A stretch of 64,000 bases of DNA from Oleispira antarctica RB-8 (lineage in GTDB: Bacteria; Pseudomonadota; Gammaproteobacteria; Pseudomonadales; Oceanobacteraceae): positions 1,821,350-1,885,349 of the forward strand of contig FO203512.1 of NCBI GenBank assembly GCA_000967895.1, in the 5' to 3' direction. Both the position numbers and the translations under genes were made by a program. Position 1 is the first letter of the stretch; every line of letters starts with the position of its first letter. Below are positions 20,566 to 30,260 of the stretch, piece after piece. Under the pieces are notes generated by a model. It was not told where the DNA came from and ran no database searches. It was given only the letters and a program-made list of their open reading frames with translations.

Positions 20566-21450
20566 ATGTCATTTCAAACCGTGCCGTCTAAAGCTATTTC
20601 GTCTAAAAGTATGTCACCTCAAATCAGTCAGCTTTTTGTTTATCCTGTGAAATCTTGTGCAGGTATTTCTGTTTCTAATATTCAGTTTGATGATAAAGGT
20701 CCTTTGTTTGATCGCCGCTGGATGTTGGTTGATGCTCAAACAGGTATTTTTTTATCGCAGCGTGAAATTCCTCAAATGGCTTTGATTTCTACTCGTATTG
20801 AAGATGGAGAGGTTTGGGTGGGGCAGTCCTTGGACGAGTCTCTATCAGCTGATCACCGATTACCTATTACAGGGGAGTCGATAGCGGTTGAAATATGGGA
20901 TGATAAAGTGCGTGGCTATGATTGTGGTGATGAGTTGGCGACGTGGTTCAGTCAGTTGTTGAATCATGAGTGTCGTTTGGTATATCAAGGTGACTGTGAA
21001 CGTATGGCGGATGAAACATACGCGGTTGAAAACACACCAGTGAGTTTTGCTGATGGATTTCCTTTGCTGGTCGTTGCCGAGTCAAGCGTTGATGTTTTGA
21101 ATGCCGCATGTGAAGGTGAGATAAGCTCAGTTAATTTCCGACCCAATATCGTCGTTAAAAATACGCAGGCTTTTGCTGAAAAATATTGGAAGTCTGTGGT
21201 CGTTGAAGAGGGGGTTTCGTTAGGGGGAGGTCTTGATATGAAGGTCGTCAAGCGTTGCCAGCGCTGCGTGATTCCAATGTTGAATCCTTATACGGCTAAG
21301 CGTGAAGCGAGCATTTTGCCTGTACTGCTAAAGTATTGTAAGGAGGGCAAAGAAATATTATTTGGACAAAACTTAACCTTTAAATACTCGGTCAATTTAG
21401 TCATTGAGGTGGGTCAGTCTGTGCTGATTCATTGCGAAGAAAAAGAATAG
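20566..21450 (+). CDS. MOSC domain protein, YcbX-like without ferredoxin domain
   Basis: The N-terminal beta-barrel MOSC_N (residues about 10-130: SQLFVYPVKSCAGI) is followed by a MOSC domain. The conserved cysteine likely to bind molybdenum cofactor lies in KRCQRCVIPMLNPYT. E. coli YcbX, which reduces N-hydroxylated base analogues, is about 369 residues with a C-terminal 2Fe-2S domain. This protein is 294 and ends after the MOSC fold, so electrons must come from a separate partner. The ATG at 20566 with AGGAAG just upstream is preferred over an in-frame GTG at 20539. It converges with the gene at 21457, leaving only 6 bp. Confidence 0.8.
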   Translation: MSFQTVPSKAISSKSMSPQISQLFVYPVKSCAGISVSNIQFDDKGPLFDRRWMLVDAQTGIFLSQREIPQMALISTRIEDGEVWVGQSLDESLSADHRLPITGESIAVEIWDDKVRGYDCGDELATWFSQLLNHECRLVYQGDCERMADETYAVENTPVSFADGFPLLVVAESSVDVLNAACEGEISSVNFRPNIVVKNTQAFAEKYWKSVVVEEGVSLGGGLDMKVVKRCQRCVIPMLNPYTAKREASILPVLLKYCKEGKEILFGQNLTFKYSVNLVIEVGQSVLIHCEEKE

Positions 21451-21456
21451 CTGAAA

Positions 21457-22062
21457 TCAAAATAATTCAACGTCATCGTCGGTGTCGAAACTGTCATCTT
21501 GCGTTTTTTGAAATTGATGGTGGTAGATTTCTAGGGCTTCGGCAACGGTGTGGCCGCGCATTATGTGTTCGAACATGATGCGTTCAGACTCCATGGTATA
21601 ACTGTTTTTAATATCTTCTCGAACTTTACTCCAGGCCTCCTCTTGATAACGCTCATTTGAATCCGCGATGAGATGGCCAATTTTTTCTAAGCTGTGCGAT
21701 GCATGATCAAGCCGTTGACTTAAACGGTCATAAAATTGAAATGCGATAACCGCTTGTTGTATTTTCCCGCTTAATCCTTCAGCTGCTTGCAGCACATTGT
21801 GACGAATTTCAGCCTCCTGAGGAATATTAATGTCCAGCTTCTGTGTTTCCTCGATAATTTCTTGGCTATGGTTAACCAATTCATTGAAACTGTCAGTGAG
21901 CTGATTAACCGATTGATTGCCTTCTTTCATGCTGGTTTCTATCTGGGCCACTGTCAGTGCAAGCAGGGTGATGGTTTCGCCAACTTGGCTAAAATTTAGG
22001 GTGGGTTGTGATGTTTGACTGCCAAGAGAGTGGCGCTGTGGTTCTAGCATAATAAGTCTCAT
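21457..22062 (-). CDS. CheZ-like coiled-coil protein
   Basis: A 201-residue, largely helical acidic protein. The middle (about residues 90-150) reads as a long coiled coil with IAFQFYDRLSQRLDHASHSLEKIG, reminiscent of the CheZ four-helix bundle. The tail DSFDTDDDVELF resembles the acidic-hydrophobic C-terminal peptide with which CheZ binds phospho-CheY. A CheV gene lies 1 kb away. A role as a CheY phosphatase-like or signalling accessory protein is inferred from these features only. The start may be the ATG at 22062 or 22050; a GGATGAG stretch favours 22050. A hypothetical protein in strict terms. Confidence 0.5.
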   Translation of the reverse strand: MRLIMLEPQRHSLGSQTSQPTLNFSQVGETITLLALTVAQIETSMKEGNQSVNQLTDSFNELVNHSQEIIEETQKLDINIPQEAEIRHNVLQAAEGLSGKIQQAVIAFQFYDRLSQRLDHASHSLEKIGHLIADSNERYQEEAWSKVREDIKNSYTMESERIMFEHIMRGHTVAEALEIYHHQFQKTQDDSFDTDDDVELF

Positions 22063-22142
22063 CCATTAGTAATATGAAAAGCATAGATGAAAATTGTTAT
22101 CTTGCTGAGTTGAAGATGGAAATAGTTACGTTGTAGGCAAAA

Positions 22143-22171
22143 AAAAGCCGCATCAAAAAGATGCGGCTTTT
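22143..22171 (-). terminator. Rho-independent terminator of gltA
   Basis: AAAAGCCGCATC and GATGCGGCTTTT form a perfect 12-bp stem with loop AAAAA. It lies 30 bp beyond the gltA stop on the minus strand. Confidence 0.85.
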
Positions 22172-22200
22172 AGGGTCTGAGCGGACAACTAAATAAATGA

Positions 22201-23481
22201 TTACTTAGATGGGTAGTCGCGCTTTGGAGAGCCTGTGTAAAGCTGACGCGGACGACCAATGCGATAATCGTTGCTGATCATTTCGTTCCAATGTGCAATC
22301 CAACCAGGTGTACGGCCAGTGGCGAAGATCACCGTGAACATTTCAGAAGGAATGCCAATTGCTTTCAAAATAATACCTGAGTAGAAATCTACGTTCGGGT
22401 ACAGGCCACGCTTAATGAAGTATTCATCTTCAGTGGCGATTTTCTCAAGCTTCAGTGCGATCTTCAATAGAGGATCATTTTCCATGCCTAGCTCAGCTAG
22501 AACTTCATCGCACGTTTGCTTCATTACTTTAGCGCGTGGGTCAAAGTTTTTATAAACACGGTGACCAAAGCCCATTAGGCGGAATGGATCTTCTTTGTCT
22601 TTCGCTTTAGCAACAAACGTATCGATGTTAGAAACATCACCGATTTCTTCCAGCATATTTAATACTGCTTCGTTTGCGCCACCGTGAGCAGGTCCCCAAA
22701 GTGCTGCAATGCCAGAAGCAATACAAGCGAATGGGTTAGCGCCAGTTGAGCCAGCAAGGCGCACTGTGGACGTTGAGGCGTTTTGCTCGTGATCGGCGTG
22801 CAATAGGAAAATACGATCCATTGCTTTAGACAATACTGGGCTAATGGCTTTTTCTTCACAGGGTGTATTGAACATCATGTGTAAGAAGTTTTCAGAGTAA
22901 TTCAGGTCGTTGCGAGGGTACATAAAAGGCTGACCCATCGAGTACTTATAAACCATCGCCGCAAGTGTTGGAATTTTAGCAATCAAGCGATGCGCAGAGA
23001 TTATGCGATGTTCTGGATTGCTGATATCCATTGAATCGTGATAAAAGGCCGATAAAGCACCAACAACACCACACATAATCGCCATTGGATGAGCGTCACG
23101 ACGGAAACCGTTAAAGAAATGGTTTAACTGTTCGTGAACCATCGTGTGGTTTTTAATGGTATTTACAAAAACTTCTTTTTCTTCTGCTGTTGGCAATTCG
23201 CCGTGCAGCAGTAAGAAACATGTTTCTAAGTAATCTGATTTTTCAGCAAGCTGATCAATCGGATAGCCACGGTGTAATAAAATACCCTTTGCGCCATCAA
23301 TAAACGTGATTTTAGATTCACACGCGGCAGTAGAAACAAAACCAGGGTCGTAAGTGAAAAGGTTCTTGCTGGTTAAGCTGCGGACGTCAACAACGTCTGG
23401 ACCTAGGGTGCCTTTATAAACTGGCAATTCTAAACTTTCTTCAATGCCATCGACGGTTAAGGTCGCTTTGATATCAGCCAT
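22201..23481 (-). CDS. gltA: Citrate synthase (type II, NADH-sensitive form)
   Basis: Condenses acetyl-CoA and oxaloacetate to citrate, the entry step of the TCA cycle. Length 426 residues, equal to the hexameric gammaproteobacterial form. Active-site residues are visible: histidine in [17 protein letters not shown], histidine in [15 protein letters not shown], and aspartate in [10 protein letters not shown]. The N-terminal beta domain (residues about 1-45) is the part that binds NADH in the allosteric type. It is divergent from sdhCDAB across a 437-bp control region holding a near-consensus sigma70 promoter for this gene. GGAGG precedes the ATG. Confidence 0.95.
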   Translation of the reverse strand: MADIKATLTVDGIEESLELPVYKGTLGPDVVDVRSLTSKNLFTYDPGFVSTAACESKITFIDGAKGILLHRGYPIDQLAEKSDYLETCFLLLHGELPTAEEKEVFVNTIKNHTMVHEQLNHFFNGFRRDAHPMAIMCGVVGALSAFYHDSMDISNPEHRIISAHRLIAKIPTLAAMVYKYSMGQPFMYPRNDLNYSENFLHMMFNTPCEEKAISPVLSKAMDRIFLLHADHEQNASTSTVRLAGSTGANPFACIASGIAALWGPAHGGANEAVLNMLEEIGDVSNIDTFVAKAKDKEDPFRLMGFGHRVYKNFDPRAKVMKQTCDEVLAELGMENDPLLKIALKLEKIATEDEYFIKRGLYPNVDFYSGIILKAIGIPSEMFTVIFATGRTPGWIAHWNEMISNDYRIGRPRQLYTGSPKRDYPSK

Positions 23482-23567
23482 GAAGGCCTCCTGCTACTGA
23501 ATTTATTTGCGTTAATTGAGTTAAAAAAGCTATTGGCGCTTAATTTATCGCTTAAATAAAAGTGGAA

Positions 23568-23595
23568 ACTATAGAGCCTCTTGAGTGTTTGTCAA
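23568..23595 (-). promoter_or_regulatory. Sigma70 promoter of gltA
   Basis: Read on the minus strand: TTGACA, 16 nt, then TATAGT. It is about 90 bp upstream of the gltA start. Confidence 0.65.
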
Positions 23596-23637
23596 TTATT
23601 CCGTTACTCGGTGTTACAGTGATTTGTTGTCTAGTAT

Positions 23638-23653
23638 AGATGATATATCATCT
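23638..23653. promoter_or_regulatory. Perfect palindrome, candidate operator
   Basis: AGATGATATATCATCT is its own reverse complement over all 16 bases. It lies 43 bp upstream of the gltA -35 box and 125 bp upstream of the sdh -35 box. The binding protein is unknown. Confidence 0.4.
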
Positions 23654-23777
23654 AAAATGTCGCTGAAGGCCTTATTAATTGCGACTCATACTTTTGGATG
23701 GGTGATTTTTGCACAGCTCAAATTGTCTGGATTAGCCGGTATAAAAAAATGAGTTTTGGATTAGTTGGCCCTTAAGT

Positions 23778-23806
23778 TTGTAAAAAAGTGTGTGGGTGAT
23801 TATAAT
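23778..23806 (+). promoter_or_regulatory. Sigma70 promoter of sdhCDAB
   Basis: TTGTAA, 17 nt, then a consensus TATAAT. This leaves a leader of about 105 nt before sdhC. Confidence 0.6.
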
Positions 23807-23918
23807 TTGTCGCGACATTTACCTGTATGTAAGTATGCAGATTGTTGTTGATTACTTTAAGCCAACGTTATTTGTTTAGTTTTTAAACAGTAACAATAAA
23901 ATAGAGTGTAGATGAGCC

Positions 23919-24293
23919 GTGAATAGCAATAGACCTAAAAATCTGGATCTGACTACTATAGAGCTCCCACTTCCTGCAAAGGCTTCTATCCTTCATCGTA
24001 TTTCTGGTTTTGCATTATTTTTTGCTGTTGCCTTCATGTTGACTGCGTTAAACGCATCACTTGAATCAGCTGAAAGTTTTGCAGCATTGAAAGCGACGTT
24101 TGATAACGGTCTTGTTAAGTTGATTACTTGGTTAATTTTATCAGCATTAGGTTATCACCTAGTTGCGGGTATTAAACACCTTGTTTTGGACGCGGGCATT
24201 GGTGAAAGCAAAGAAGGCGGAAGGGTTGGTGCCATTATTACCTTGATAGGTGGTGCAATCGTGATCGCTTTAGCTGGAGTTTGGGTATGGTAG
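23919..24293 (+). CDS. sdhC: Succinate dehydrogenase cytochrome b556 subunit
   Basis: Membrane anchor of complex II. 124 residues with three transmembrane helices (about 28-48, 66-86 and 103-123). The start RPKNLDL...SILHRISG is typical. H80 in GYHLVAGIKHLVLD is the expected axial ligand of heme b. The start is a GTG; it is supported by alignment with the conserved MNSQRP-type N-terminus of pseudomonad SdhC. First gene of sdhCDAB; the end overlaps sdhD by 7 nt. Confidence 0.93.
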   Translation: MNSNRPKNLDLTTIELPLPAKASILHRISGFALFFAVAFMLTALNASLESAESFAALKATFDNGLVKLITWLILSALGYHLVAGIKHLVLDAGIGESKEGGRVGAIITLIGGAIVIALAGVWVW

Positions 24294-24634
24294 CAAGTAT
24301 TACTAATTTAGGACGCAGTGGATTATACGACTGGGTCATTCAACGTTTAACTGCGGTTATCTTAGCAGTTTACACCTTGTTCTTGTTGGGCTTCGTGATT
24401 GCTCATCCGGATCTTCAGTACAGTGACTGGCAACAATTATTTGCCTGCACAGCGATGAAAGTTGCTAGTTTGCTAGCAATTATCTCTATGTGTGCTCACG
24501 GCTGGGTTGGTATGTGGACTATCGCTACAGACTACATTAAACCAACAGGTATTCGTTTCCTTTTCCTACTAGTGACAGCGGCGTTTGTTTTCGTCTATCT
24601 AGTATGGGGCATTGATATTTTATGGGGAGCGTAA
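24287..24634 (+). CDS. sdhD: Succinate dehydrogenase membrane anchor subunit
   Basis: Second membrane anchor of complex II; forms the quinone site and half of the heme pocket with SdhC. 115 residues from the ATG at 24287. A TTG two codons upstream is less likely. Three transmembrane helices are evident. H71 in CAHGWVGMW is the second heme ligand and Y83 in TDYIKPTGIR the quinone-site tyrosine; both numbers equal those of E. coli SdhD. The start lies inside the sdhC end, so translation is probably coupled. Confidence 0.92.
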   Translation: MVASITNLGRSGLYDWVIQRLTAVILAVYTLFLLGFVIAHPDLQYSDWQQLFACTAMKVASLLAIISMCAHGWVGMWTIATDYIKPTGIRFLFLLVTAAFVFVYLVWGIDILWGA

Positions 24635-24637
24635 GTT

Positions 24638-26410
24638 ATGTCTACTAAGATTCGTACTTTATCCTATGACGCTATCGTAATTGGTGGCGGTGGTGCAGGC
24701 ATGCGTGCCGCACTGCAGTTGACAGAAGCGGGTATTAAGACCGCTTGTGTGACTAAAGTATTCCCGACGCGTTCGCACACAGTATCCGCTCAAGGCGGCA
24801 TTACGTGTGCAATCGCATCTGCTGATCCGGATGATGATTGGCGCTGGCACATGTACGATACCGTTAAGGGTTCCGACTATATCGGTGACCAAGACGCTAT
24901 CGAATACATGTGTTCAGTAGGTCCGCAAGCCGTGTTTGAATTAGAGCATATGGGTTTACCTTTCTCTCGTACTGAAGAAGGCCGTATTTATCAGCGTCCT
25001 TTCGGCGGTCAGTCTAAGGGGCCAAATGATTCAACTCAGGCTGCTCGTACTTGTGCAGCGGCTGACCGTACTGGTCACGCGTTATTGCACGCCTTGTATC
25101 AAGGCAACCTTAAGGGTGGCACTACCTTCTTAAACGAATGGTATGCGGTTGATTTGGTTAAAAACGCAAAAGGTCAGGTTGCGGGTGTTATCGCTATTGA
25201 TATTGAAACGGGCGAAACTGTTTATATCAAAGCGAAAGCAACAGTATTGGCGACTGGCGGCGCAGGTCGTATTTACCAGTCAACTACGAATGCTTTGATC
25301 AATACTGGTGACGGTGTTGGTATGGCAATTCGTGCTGGCGTTCCAATGCAAGACATTGAAATGTGGCAGTTCCACCCAACCGGTATTGCAGGTGCAGGTA
25401 CGCTTGTAACGGAAGGTTGTCGTGGTGAAGGCGGTTACTTAGTCAATAAAGACGGTGAGCGGTTCATGGAGCGTTATGCTCCAAACGCCAAAGATCTTGC
25501 AGGTCGTGACGTTGTTGCTCGATCTATGGTTCTAGAAATTCTAGAAGGCCGTGGTTGTGGTGAAGATGGCGATCATGTATTCCTTAAGCTAGATCATTTA
25601 GGTGAAGAAACGTTGAATGCCAAACTTCCAGGTATTCTTGAGCTTTCTCGTACCTTCGCGCACGTTGATCCAGTGAAAGAACCGATTCCTGTTGTACCAA
25701 CATGTCACTACATGATGGGTGGCGTACCGACTAATATCGGTGGTCAGGCATTGACTCAAGTAGACGGCAAAGACGTTATTATCGAAGGCCTATACGCCGC
25801 CGGTGAGATCGCTTGTGTATCGGTACACGGCGCAAACCGTTTAGGTGGTAACTCACTGCTTGATTTGGTGGTATTCGGTCGTGCAGTAGGCATTCAGATT
25901 GAGCAAAACTTTAAAGAAGGTTTTGAATCGATTGATGCTAGCGAAGAAGATATCGAACGCGCAATGGCTCGTTTGAATCGTCTAAACTACTCCACCTCTG
26001 GTGAAGATGTCGCTAAGGTTCGTGCTGACTTGCAAAAAACGATGCAGTTATATTTCGGTGTATTCCGTGATGGCGACAGCATGGTTAAAGGTTTGGGTCT
26101 ATTAGACGAAATCGAAAAGCGTGTTCGCAATACGGTTCTTGACGACAAGAGCGGTGCGTTTAACACAGCTCGTATCGAAGCGCTTGAACTTGATAATTTG
26201 TTTGAGACGGCTTACGCAACGGCAATTGCTGCTATTGAGCGTAAAGAATCTCGCGGTGCTCATGCCCGTAACGATTATACCGAACGTGACGATGTGAATT
26301 GGTTATGCCACTCATTGTATTTCCCAGAAACTAAAACCATTGGTAAGCGTGATGTGAACTTTGCACCTAAGACTGTGCCTCCGTTCGAACCGAAAATCCG
26401 TGTTTATTAA
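24638..26410 (+). CDS. sdhA: Succinate dehydrogenase flavoprotein subunit
   Basis: Catalytic subunit of complex II: oxidises succinate to fumarate with covalent FAD. 590 residues, the usual length. The FAD motif [14 protein letters not shown] is followed by [12 protein letters not shown], where H47 is the expected site of covalent FAD attachment. WQFHPTGI and the catalytic-arginine region RGEGGYLVN follow, then [11 protein letters not shown] and [13 protein letters not shown]. It lies 3 nt after sdhD and 14 nt before sdhB. It faces the cytoplasm on the inner membrane. Confidence 0.97.
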   Translation: MSTKIRTLSYDAIVIGGGGAGMRAALQLTEAGIKTACVTKVFPTRSHTVSAQGGITCAIASADPDDDWRWHMYDTVKGSDYIGDQDAIEYMCSVGPQAVFELEHMGLPFSRTEEGRIYQRPFGGQSKGPNDSTQAARTCAAADRTGHALLHALYQGNLKGGTTFLNEWYAVDLVKNAKGQVAGVIAIDIETGETVYIKAKATVLATGGAGRIYQSTTNALINTGDGVGMAIRAGVPMQDIEMWQFHPTGIAGAGTLVTEGCRGEGGYLVNKDGERFMERYAPNAKDLAGRDVVARSMVLEILEGRGCGEDGDHVFLKLDHLGEETLNAKLPGILELSRTFAHVDPVKEPIPVVPTCHYMMGGVPTNIGGQALTQVDGKDVIIEGLYAAGEIACVSVHGANRLGGNSLLDLVVFGRAVGIQIEQNFKEGFESIDASEEDIERAMARLNRLNYSTSGEDVAKVRADLQKTMQLYFGVFRDGDSMVKGLGLLDEIEKRVRNTVLDDKSGAFNTARIEALELDNLFETAYATAIAAIERKESRGAHARNDYTERDDVNWLCHSLYFPETKTIGKRDVNFAPKTVPPFEPKIRVY

Positions 26411-26424
26411 TAGGGAAGTAAATC

Positions 26425-27135
26425 ATGTTAGTTAGTATTTATCGCTACAATCCTGAGAAAGATGAAGCGCCTTACATGCAAGACTACGAGATCTCTATCC
26501 CTGTGGGTAAAGACCTTATGGTTTTGGATGTACTAAACCTAGTTAAGGAGCAGGATTCTTCTGTTTCTTACCGTCGCTCATGCCGTGAAGGTGTGTGTGG
26601 TTCAGATGGTATGAACATTAACGGTAAAAATGGTTTGGCGTGTATTACTCCAATCTCTGAAGCTACTAAAGGTAAAAACGACAAGCTAGTCTTGCGTCCA
26701 TTGCCTGGTATGCCTGTGATTCGTGACCTTGTTATCGATATGGCGCTTTTCTACAAACAGTATGAAAGCATCAAACCATACCTGAATAACAATACGCCAG
26801 CGCCTGCTATTGAGCGTTTGCAGTCACCAGAAGAGCGCGCAAAGTTAGATGGCCTATACGAGTGTATCTTGTGTGCATGCTGTTCAACTGCGTGTCCATC
26901 TTTCTGGTGGAATCCTGAGAAATTCGTTGGGCCAGCGGGCTTATTGCAAGCTTATCGCTTTCTAGCGGATACTCGAGATACCTCGACAGAAGAAAGATTG
27001 GCTGAATTGGACGATCCATTTAGCGTTTTTCGTTGCCGTGGCATCATGAACTGTGTCAATGTATGCCCGAAAGGTTTAAACCCTACGCGAGCAATCGGAC
27101 ACATTCGTGGAATGTTGTTGCAACGCGAGATCTAA
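26425..27135 (+). CDS. sdhB: Succinate dehydrogenase iron-sulfur subunit
   Basis: Electron-transfer subunit of complex II. 236 residues. The [2Fe-2S] ligands are C53, C58, D61 and C73 in SCREGVCGSDG...GLAC, with the aspartate typical of enterobacterial enzymes. The [4Fe-4S] and [3Fe-4S] ligands lie in CILCACCSTACPSFWWN and CRGIMNCVNVCPKGLNP. It passes electrons from FAD to ubiquinone at the SdhCD interface. Last gene of the operon; a strong hairpin follows at 27181. Confidence 0.97.
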   Translation: MLVSIYRYNPEKDEAPYMQDYEISIPVGKDLMVLDVLNLVKEQDSSVSYRRSCREGVCGSDGMNINGKNGLACITPISEATKGKNDKLVLRPLPGMPVIRDLVIDMALFYKQYESIKPYLNNNTPAPAIERLQSPEERAKLDGLYECILCACCSTACPSFWWNPEKFVGPAGLLQAYRFLADTRDTSTEERLAELDDPFSVFRCRGIMNCVNVCPKGLNPTRAIGHIRGMLLQREI

Positions 27136-27180
27136 AAGACGATTTTTTCGTTTTTAAAAGCTCTAGTTGGTCGTCTGTAT

Positions 27181-27215
27181 CAGGAGTGAATTGGACATAC
27201 AATTCACTCCTGTTT
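27181..27215 (+). terminator. Terminator of sdhCDAB
   Basis: CAGGAGTGAATTG and CAATTCACTCCTG form a perfect 13-bp stem with loop GACATA. It is followed by TTTAAAACTTT. Confidence 0.75.
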
Positions 27216-27270
27216 AAAACTTTCAAAAATATAACTTACAAAGTCATATTTTTTACTAAGCTGTATATAA

Positions 27271-27397
27271 GAAGAGGGAGCGGGTAACATCCGTTTCGTT
27301 TACAAGGCCAACGATCTTATCCGATCGGCCTGCTCCGGTGAGCCGGTATGGTATCTTGTCACGATCCCTTTGAAATGTTCAAACAGGGTGGTCCTAA
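27271..27397 (+). promoter_or_regulatory. Structured 5' leader of sucA (candidate)
   Basis: The 127 nt ahead of sucA are more GC-rich than the flanking spacer. They contain an interrupted stem (AGGC...CGATC / GATCG GCCT, 27300-27330) and further short complementary runs. Conserved sucA leader motifs (sucA-II) are known from Pseudomonadales; whether this is one cannot be told by eye. Confidence 0.3.
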
Positions 27398-30232
27398 ATG
27401 CACGAGCTGACAATGGAGCAGCTATGGAGTACGTCTCAACTCGCCGGTGGGAACGTAGCTTACATAGAAGAACTCTTTGAAACTTATCTTCGTGATCCTA
27501 ACGAAGTCCCGGAAGAGTGGCGTCAATATTTTAATCAACTCCCGAGAGTTGACGACAATGTGACGACCGACATTCCGCACAAACCGATTCGCGAACAATT
27601 TCTGTTACTTTCAAAAAATCAGAATCGGGCAAAACCTACTTCAAAATCGAGCGTAAGCAGCGAATTCGAACGTAAACAAGTTAAAGTATTGCAGCTGATC
27701 AACGCCTTTCGTGGTCGTGGTCATCAGCATGCGCAGCTTGATCCATTAGGTTTAATGGAACGTGAACAAGTAGCTGACTTAGATTTGGCTTTCCATGAGT
27801 TGTCTCAAGCTGATTTGGATACGACATTCCAAACTGGCTCATTATTTATTGGCCAAGACGAAGCAACACTGAACGAAATCTTAAATGCATTGCAGCAAAC
27901 TTACTGTTCGACAGTGGGTGCTGAATATATGCACATCGTTAATACCGGGGAGCAGCGTTGGTTCCAGCAACGTTTAGAAAGTGTGCGCTCGCATCCCAAG
28001 TTTGGCGACGAAGTTAAAAAACATTTATTAGAGCGTTTGACTGCGGCAGAGGGACTGGAGAAATATCTAGGCTCTCGTTACCCTGGGGTTAAGCGTTTTG
28101 GTCTTGAGGGGGGTGAAAGTTTAATTCCCCTAATGGACGAATTGATTCAACGCAGTGGTACCTACGGCGCCAAAGAAATAGTTATTGGTATGGCGCACCG
28201 TGGTCGACTGAACATGTTGATCAATACTTTCGGTAAGAAAACCTCTGATTTGTTTGATGAGTTTGAAGGTAAAGCTCATTACAACCACAGTGGCGACGTT
28301 AAGTATCACCAAGGTTTTTCATCCAATGTGATGACGCCCGGTGGTGAGGTCCACTTGGCATTAGCGTTCAACCCATCTCACTTAGAGATCGTATCTCCAG
28401 TGGTTGAAGGTTCTGTTCGTGCGCGTCAAGATCGCCGTGATGACTCAGGTGGTGATGCTGTTATTCCTATTTTATTACACGGTGACGCAGCGTTTGCGGG
28501 CCAGGGTGTGGTAATGGAAACCTTCCAGTTATCGCAAACTCGTGCTTATAAAACCGGTGGTACGATTCACGTTGTTATCAATAACCAAGTTGGTTTTACC
28601 ACAAACAAACGTGAAGATGTGCGTTCTACTGAATACTGCACGGATGTAGCGAAAATTGTTGAAGCGCCAATTTTACACGTGAATGGTGATGATCCTGAAG
28701 CGGTATTGTTTGTGACTCAGCTCGCCGTTGATTACCGTAATGAATTCAAAAAAGATGTTGTGATAGATTTGGTTTGTTATCGCCGTCGCGGCCATAACGA
28801 AGCCGATGAGCCATCAGGCACCCAACCAATGATGTATCAAAAAATTCGCGAACAAAAGACGACACGTCAATTGTATGCTGAAGCGTTGGTGGGTTCTGGT
28901 GTTGTGACTGAAGACGTCGGTTCGCAAATGGAAGACGAGTACCGCGATGCATTGGATAGCGGTTTGCACGTTGTTAAAAGTTTGGTGAAAGAACCGAATG
29001 AAGAGTTGTTTGTCGACTGGGCTCCGCACGTAGGCCATGAGTGGACGGCTTATGCTGATACTCGATATGACCTAAAAGAGCTGCAAGAACTTGCAACGAA
29101 AATGCAAGAAGTTCCAGAAGGCTTTGCGATTCAGCGTCAAGTGAGCAAAATTCTAGATGACCGTCGTAAAATGGCTGCGGGTGCGTTAACGATAAACTGG
29201 GGCTTTGCTGAAACTCTTGCGTATGGCACCTTGTTAGCAAAAGGTCATCAAGTTCGTTTTACGGGTCAAGATGTTGGTCGTGGAACGTTCTCTCACCGCC
29301 ATGCTGTTTTACATAATCAGAAAGACAGTAGTACGTATTGTTCTTTGCAGAATATTTCTGAAGATCAGCCTCGATGCGATATTTACGATTCTTTATTATC
29401 GGAAGAGGCCGTACTGGGTTTTGAGTATGGTTATGCCACAACTAACCCTGGTGCATTGGTTGTTTGGGAAGCTCAGTTTGGTGATTTTGCCAACGGCGCT
29501 CAAGTTGTATTTGATCAGTTTATTTCTAGTGGTGAGCACAAGTGGAGTCGTTTATGCGGCTTGACTGTTTTATTGCCACACGGATATGAAGGTCAAGGTC
29601 CAGAGCACTCATCTGCACGATTAGAGCGTTATTTGCAGTTGTGTGCTGAGCATAATATGCAAATTTGTGTGCCAACCACGCCTGCGCAAGTATTTCATAT
29701 GTTGCGCCGTCAAGTTATTCGCCCATTACGTAAACCTTTAATTGTATTTACACCTAAAAGTTTATTGCGTCATAAATTAGCCATTAGTACTTTGGAAGAA
29801 CTTGCAGAAGGCAGTTTTCAAACCGTTATTCCTGAAGTTGATGAGCTGGATCCCGCTAAAGTTGAGCGTGTGGTTCTGTGTTCCGGCAAGGTGTATTACG
29901 ATTTGCTTGCAGAGCGTCGTGAACGTGAGCAAGACAATGTCGTTATTGTGCGACTTGAACAGCTTTATCCTTTTCCAGAAGAGCAGTTGCTTGATGCGTT
30001 AGCGCCTTATACCAATATTAAAGATATGGTTTGGTGCCAAGAAGAGCCTATGAATATGGGTGCTTGGTACAGCAGTCAGCATCACATGCGTCGTGTATTG
30101 CAAATGCAACACCCAGGCTTATATCTGAATTACGCTGGGCGTGATGCAGCCGCATCACCTGCGGCGGGTTATATGGCACTGCATATTGAGCAGCAACAAA
30201 AACTAATTAATGATGCGCTTACCTTAGGGTAA
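27398..30232 (+). CDS. sucA: 2-oxoglutarate dehydrogenase E1 component
   Basis: Thiamine-diphosphate-dependent decarboxylase of the 2-oxoglutarate dehydrogenase complex. 944 residues against 933 in E. coli. The N-terminal STSQLAGGNVAYIEELFETYL segment binds the E2 core. IGMAHRGRLNMLIN, GDAAFAGQG (ThDP-Mg) and the GHNEADEPS loop are present. The C-terminal transketolase-like half begins about residue 590 (GQDVGRGTFSHRHAVLH). It is the first gene of sucA-sucB-lpd, with a separate leader after the sdh terminator. Confidence 0.96.
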   Translation: MHELTMEQLWSTSQLAGGNVAYIEELFETYLRDPNEVPEEWRQYFNQLPRVDDNVTTDIPHKPIREQFLLLSKNQNRAKPTSKSSVSSEFERKQVKVLQLINAFRGRGHQHAQLDPLGLMEREQVADLDLAFHELSQADLDTTFQTGSLFIGQDEATLNEILNALQQTYCSTVGAEYMHIVNTGEQRWFQQRLESVRSHPKFGDEVKKHLLERLTAAEGLEKYLGSRYPGVKRFGLEGGESLIPLMDELIQRSGTYGAKEIVIGMAHRGRLNMLINTFGKKTSDLFDEFEGKAHYNHSGDVKYHQGFSSNVMTPGGEVHLALAFNPSHLEIVSPVVEGSVRARQDRRDDSGGDAVIPILLHGDAAFAGQGVVMETFQLSQTRAYKTGGTIHVVINNQVGFTTNKREDVRSTEYCTDVAKIVEAPILHVNGDDPEAVLFVTQLAVDYRNEFKKDVVIDLVCYRRRGHNEADEPSGTQPMMYQKIREQKTTRQLYAEALVGSGVVTEDVGSQMEDEYRDALDSGLHVVKSLVKEPNEELFVDWAPHVGHEWTAYADTRYDLKELQELATKMQEVPEGFAIQRQVSKILDDRRKMAAGALTINWGFAETLAYGTLLAKGHQVRFTGQDVGRGTFSHRHAVLHNQKDSSTYCSLQNISEDQPRCDIYDSLLSEEAVLGFEYGYATTNPGALVVWEAQFGDFANGAQVVFDQFISSGEHKWSRLCGLTVLLPHGYEGQGPEHSSARLERYLQLCAEHNMQICVPTTPAQVFHMLRRQVIRPLRKPLIVFTPKSLLRHKLAISTLEELAEGSFQTVIPEVDELDPAKVERVVLCSGKVYYDLLAERREREQDNVVIVRLEQLYPFPEEQLLDALAPYTNIKDMVWCQEEPMNMGAWYSSQHHMRRVLQMQHPGLYLNYAGRDAAASPAAGYMALHIEQQQKLINDALTLG

Positions 30233-30260
30233 GCGAGCAACAGAATTTTAAGGAAAGAAA

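Larger units (their letters stand above)
23482..23918. other. Divergent gltA-sdhC control region
   Basis: 437 bp with no gene. It holds a minus-strand promoter for gltA, a perfect 16-bp palindrome at 23638-23653, and a plus-strand promoter for sdhCDAB. About 110 bp of untranslated leader precedes sdhC. The leader contains a short ATG-TAG reading frame overlapping the sdhC GTG. Confidence 0.6.

Noticed and set aside
23912-23926. Five-codon frame ATG-TAG overlapping the sdhC GTG, as a regulatory peptide
   Set aside because: Too short to judge; mentioned only as a curiosity of the leader.
27181-27215. Hairpin after sdhB as a riboswitch
   Set aside because: A simple perfect 13-bp stem directly after the operon end; a terminator is the simpler reading.
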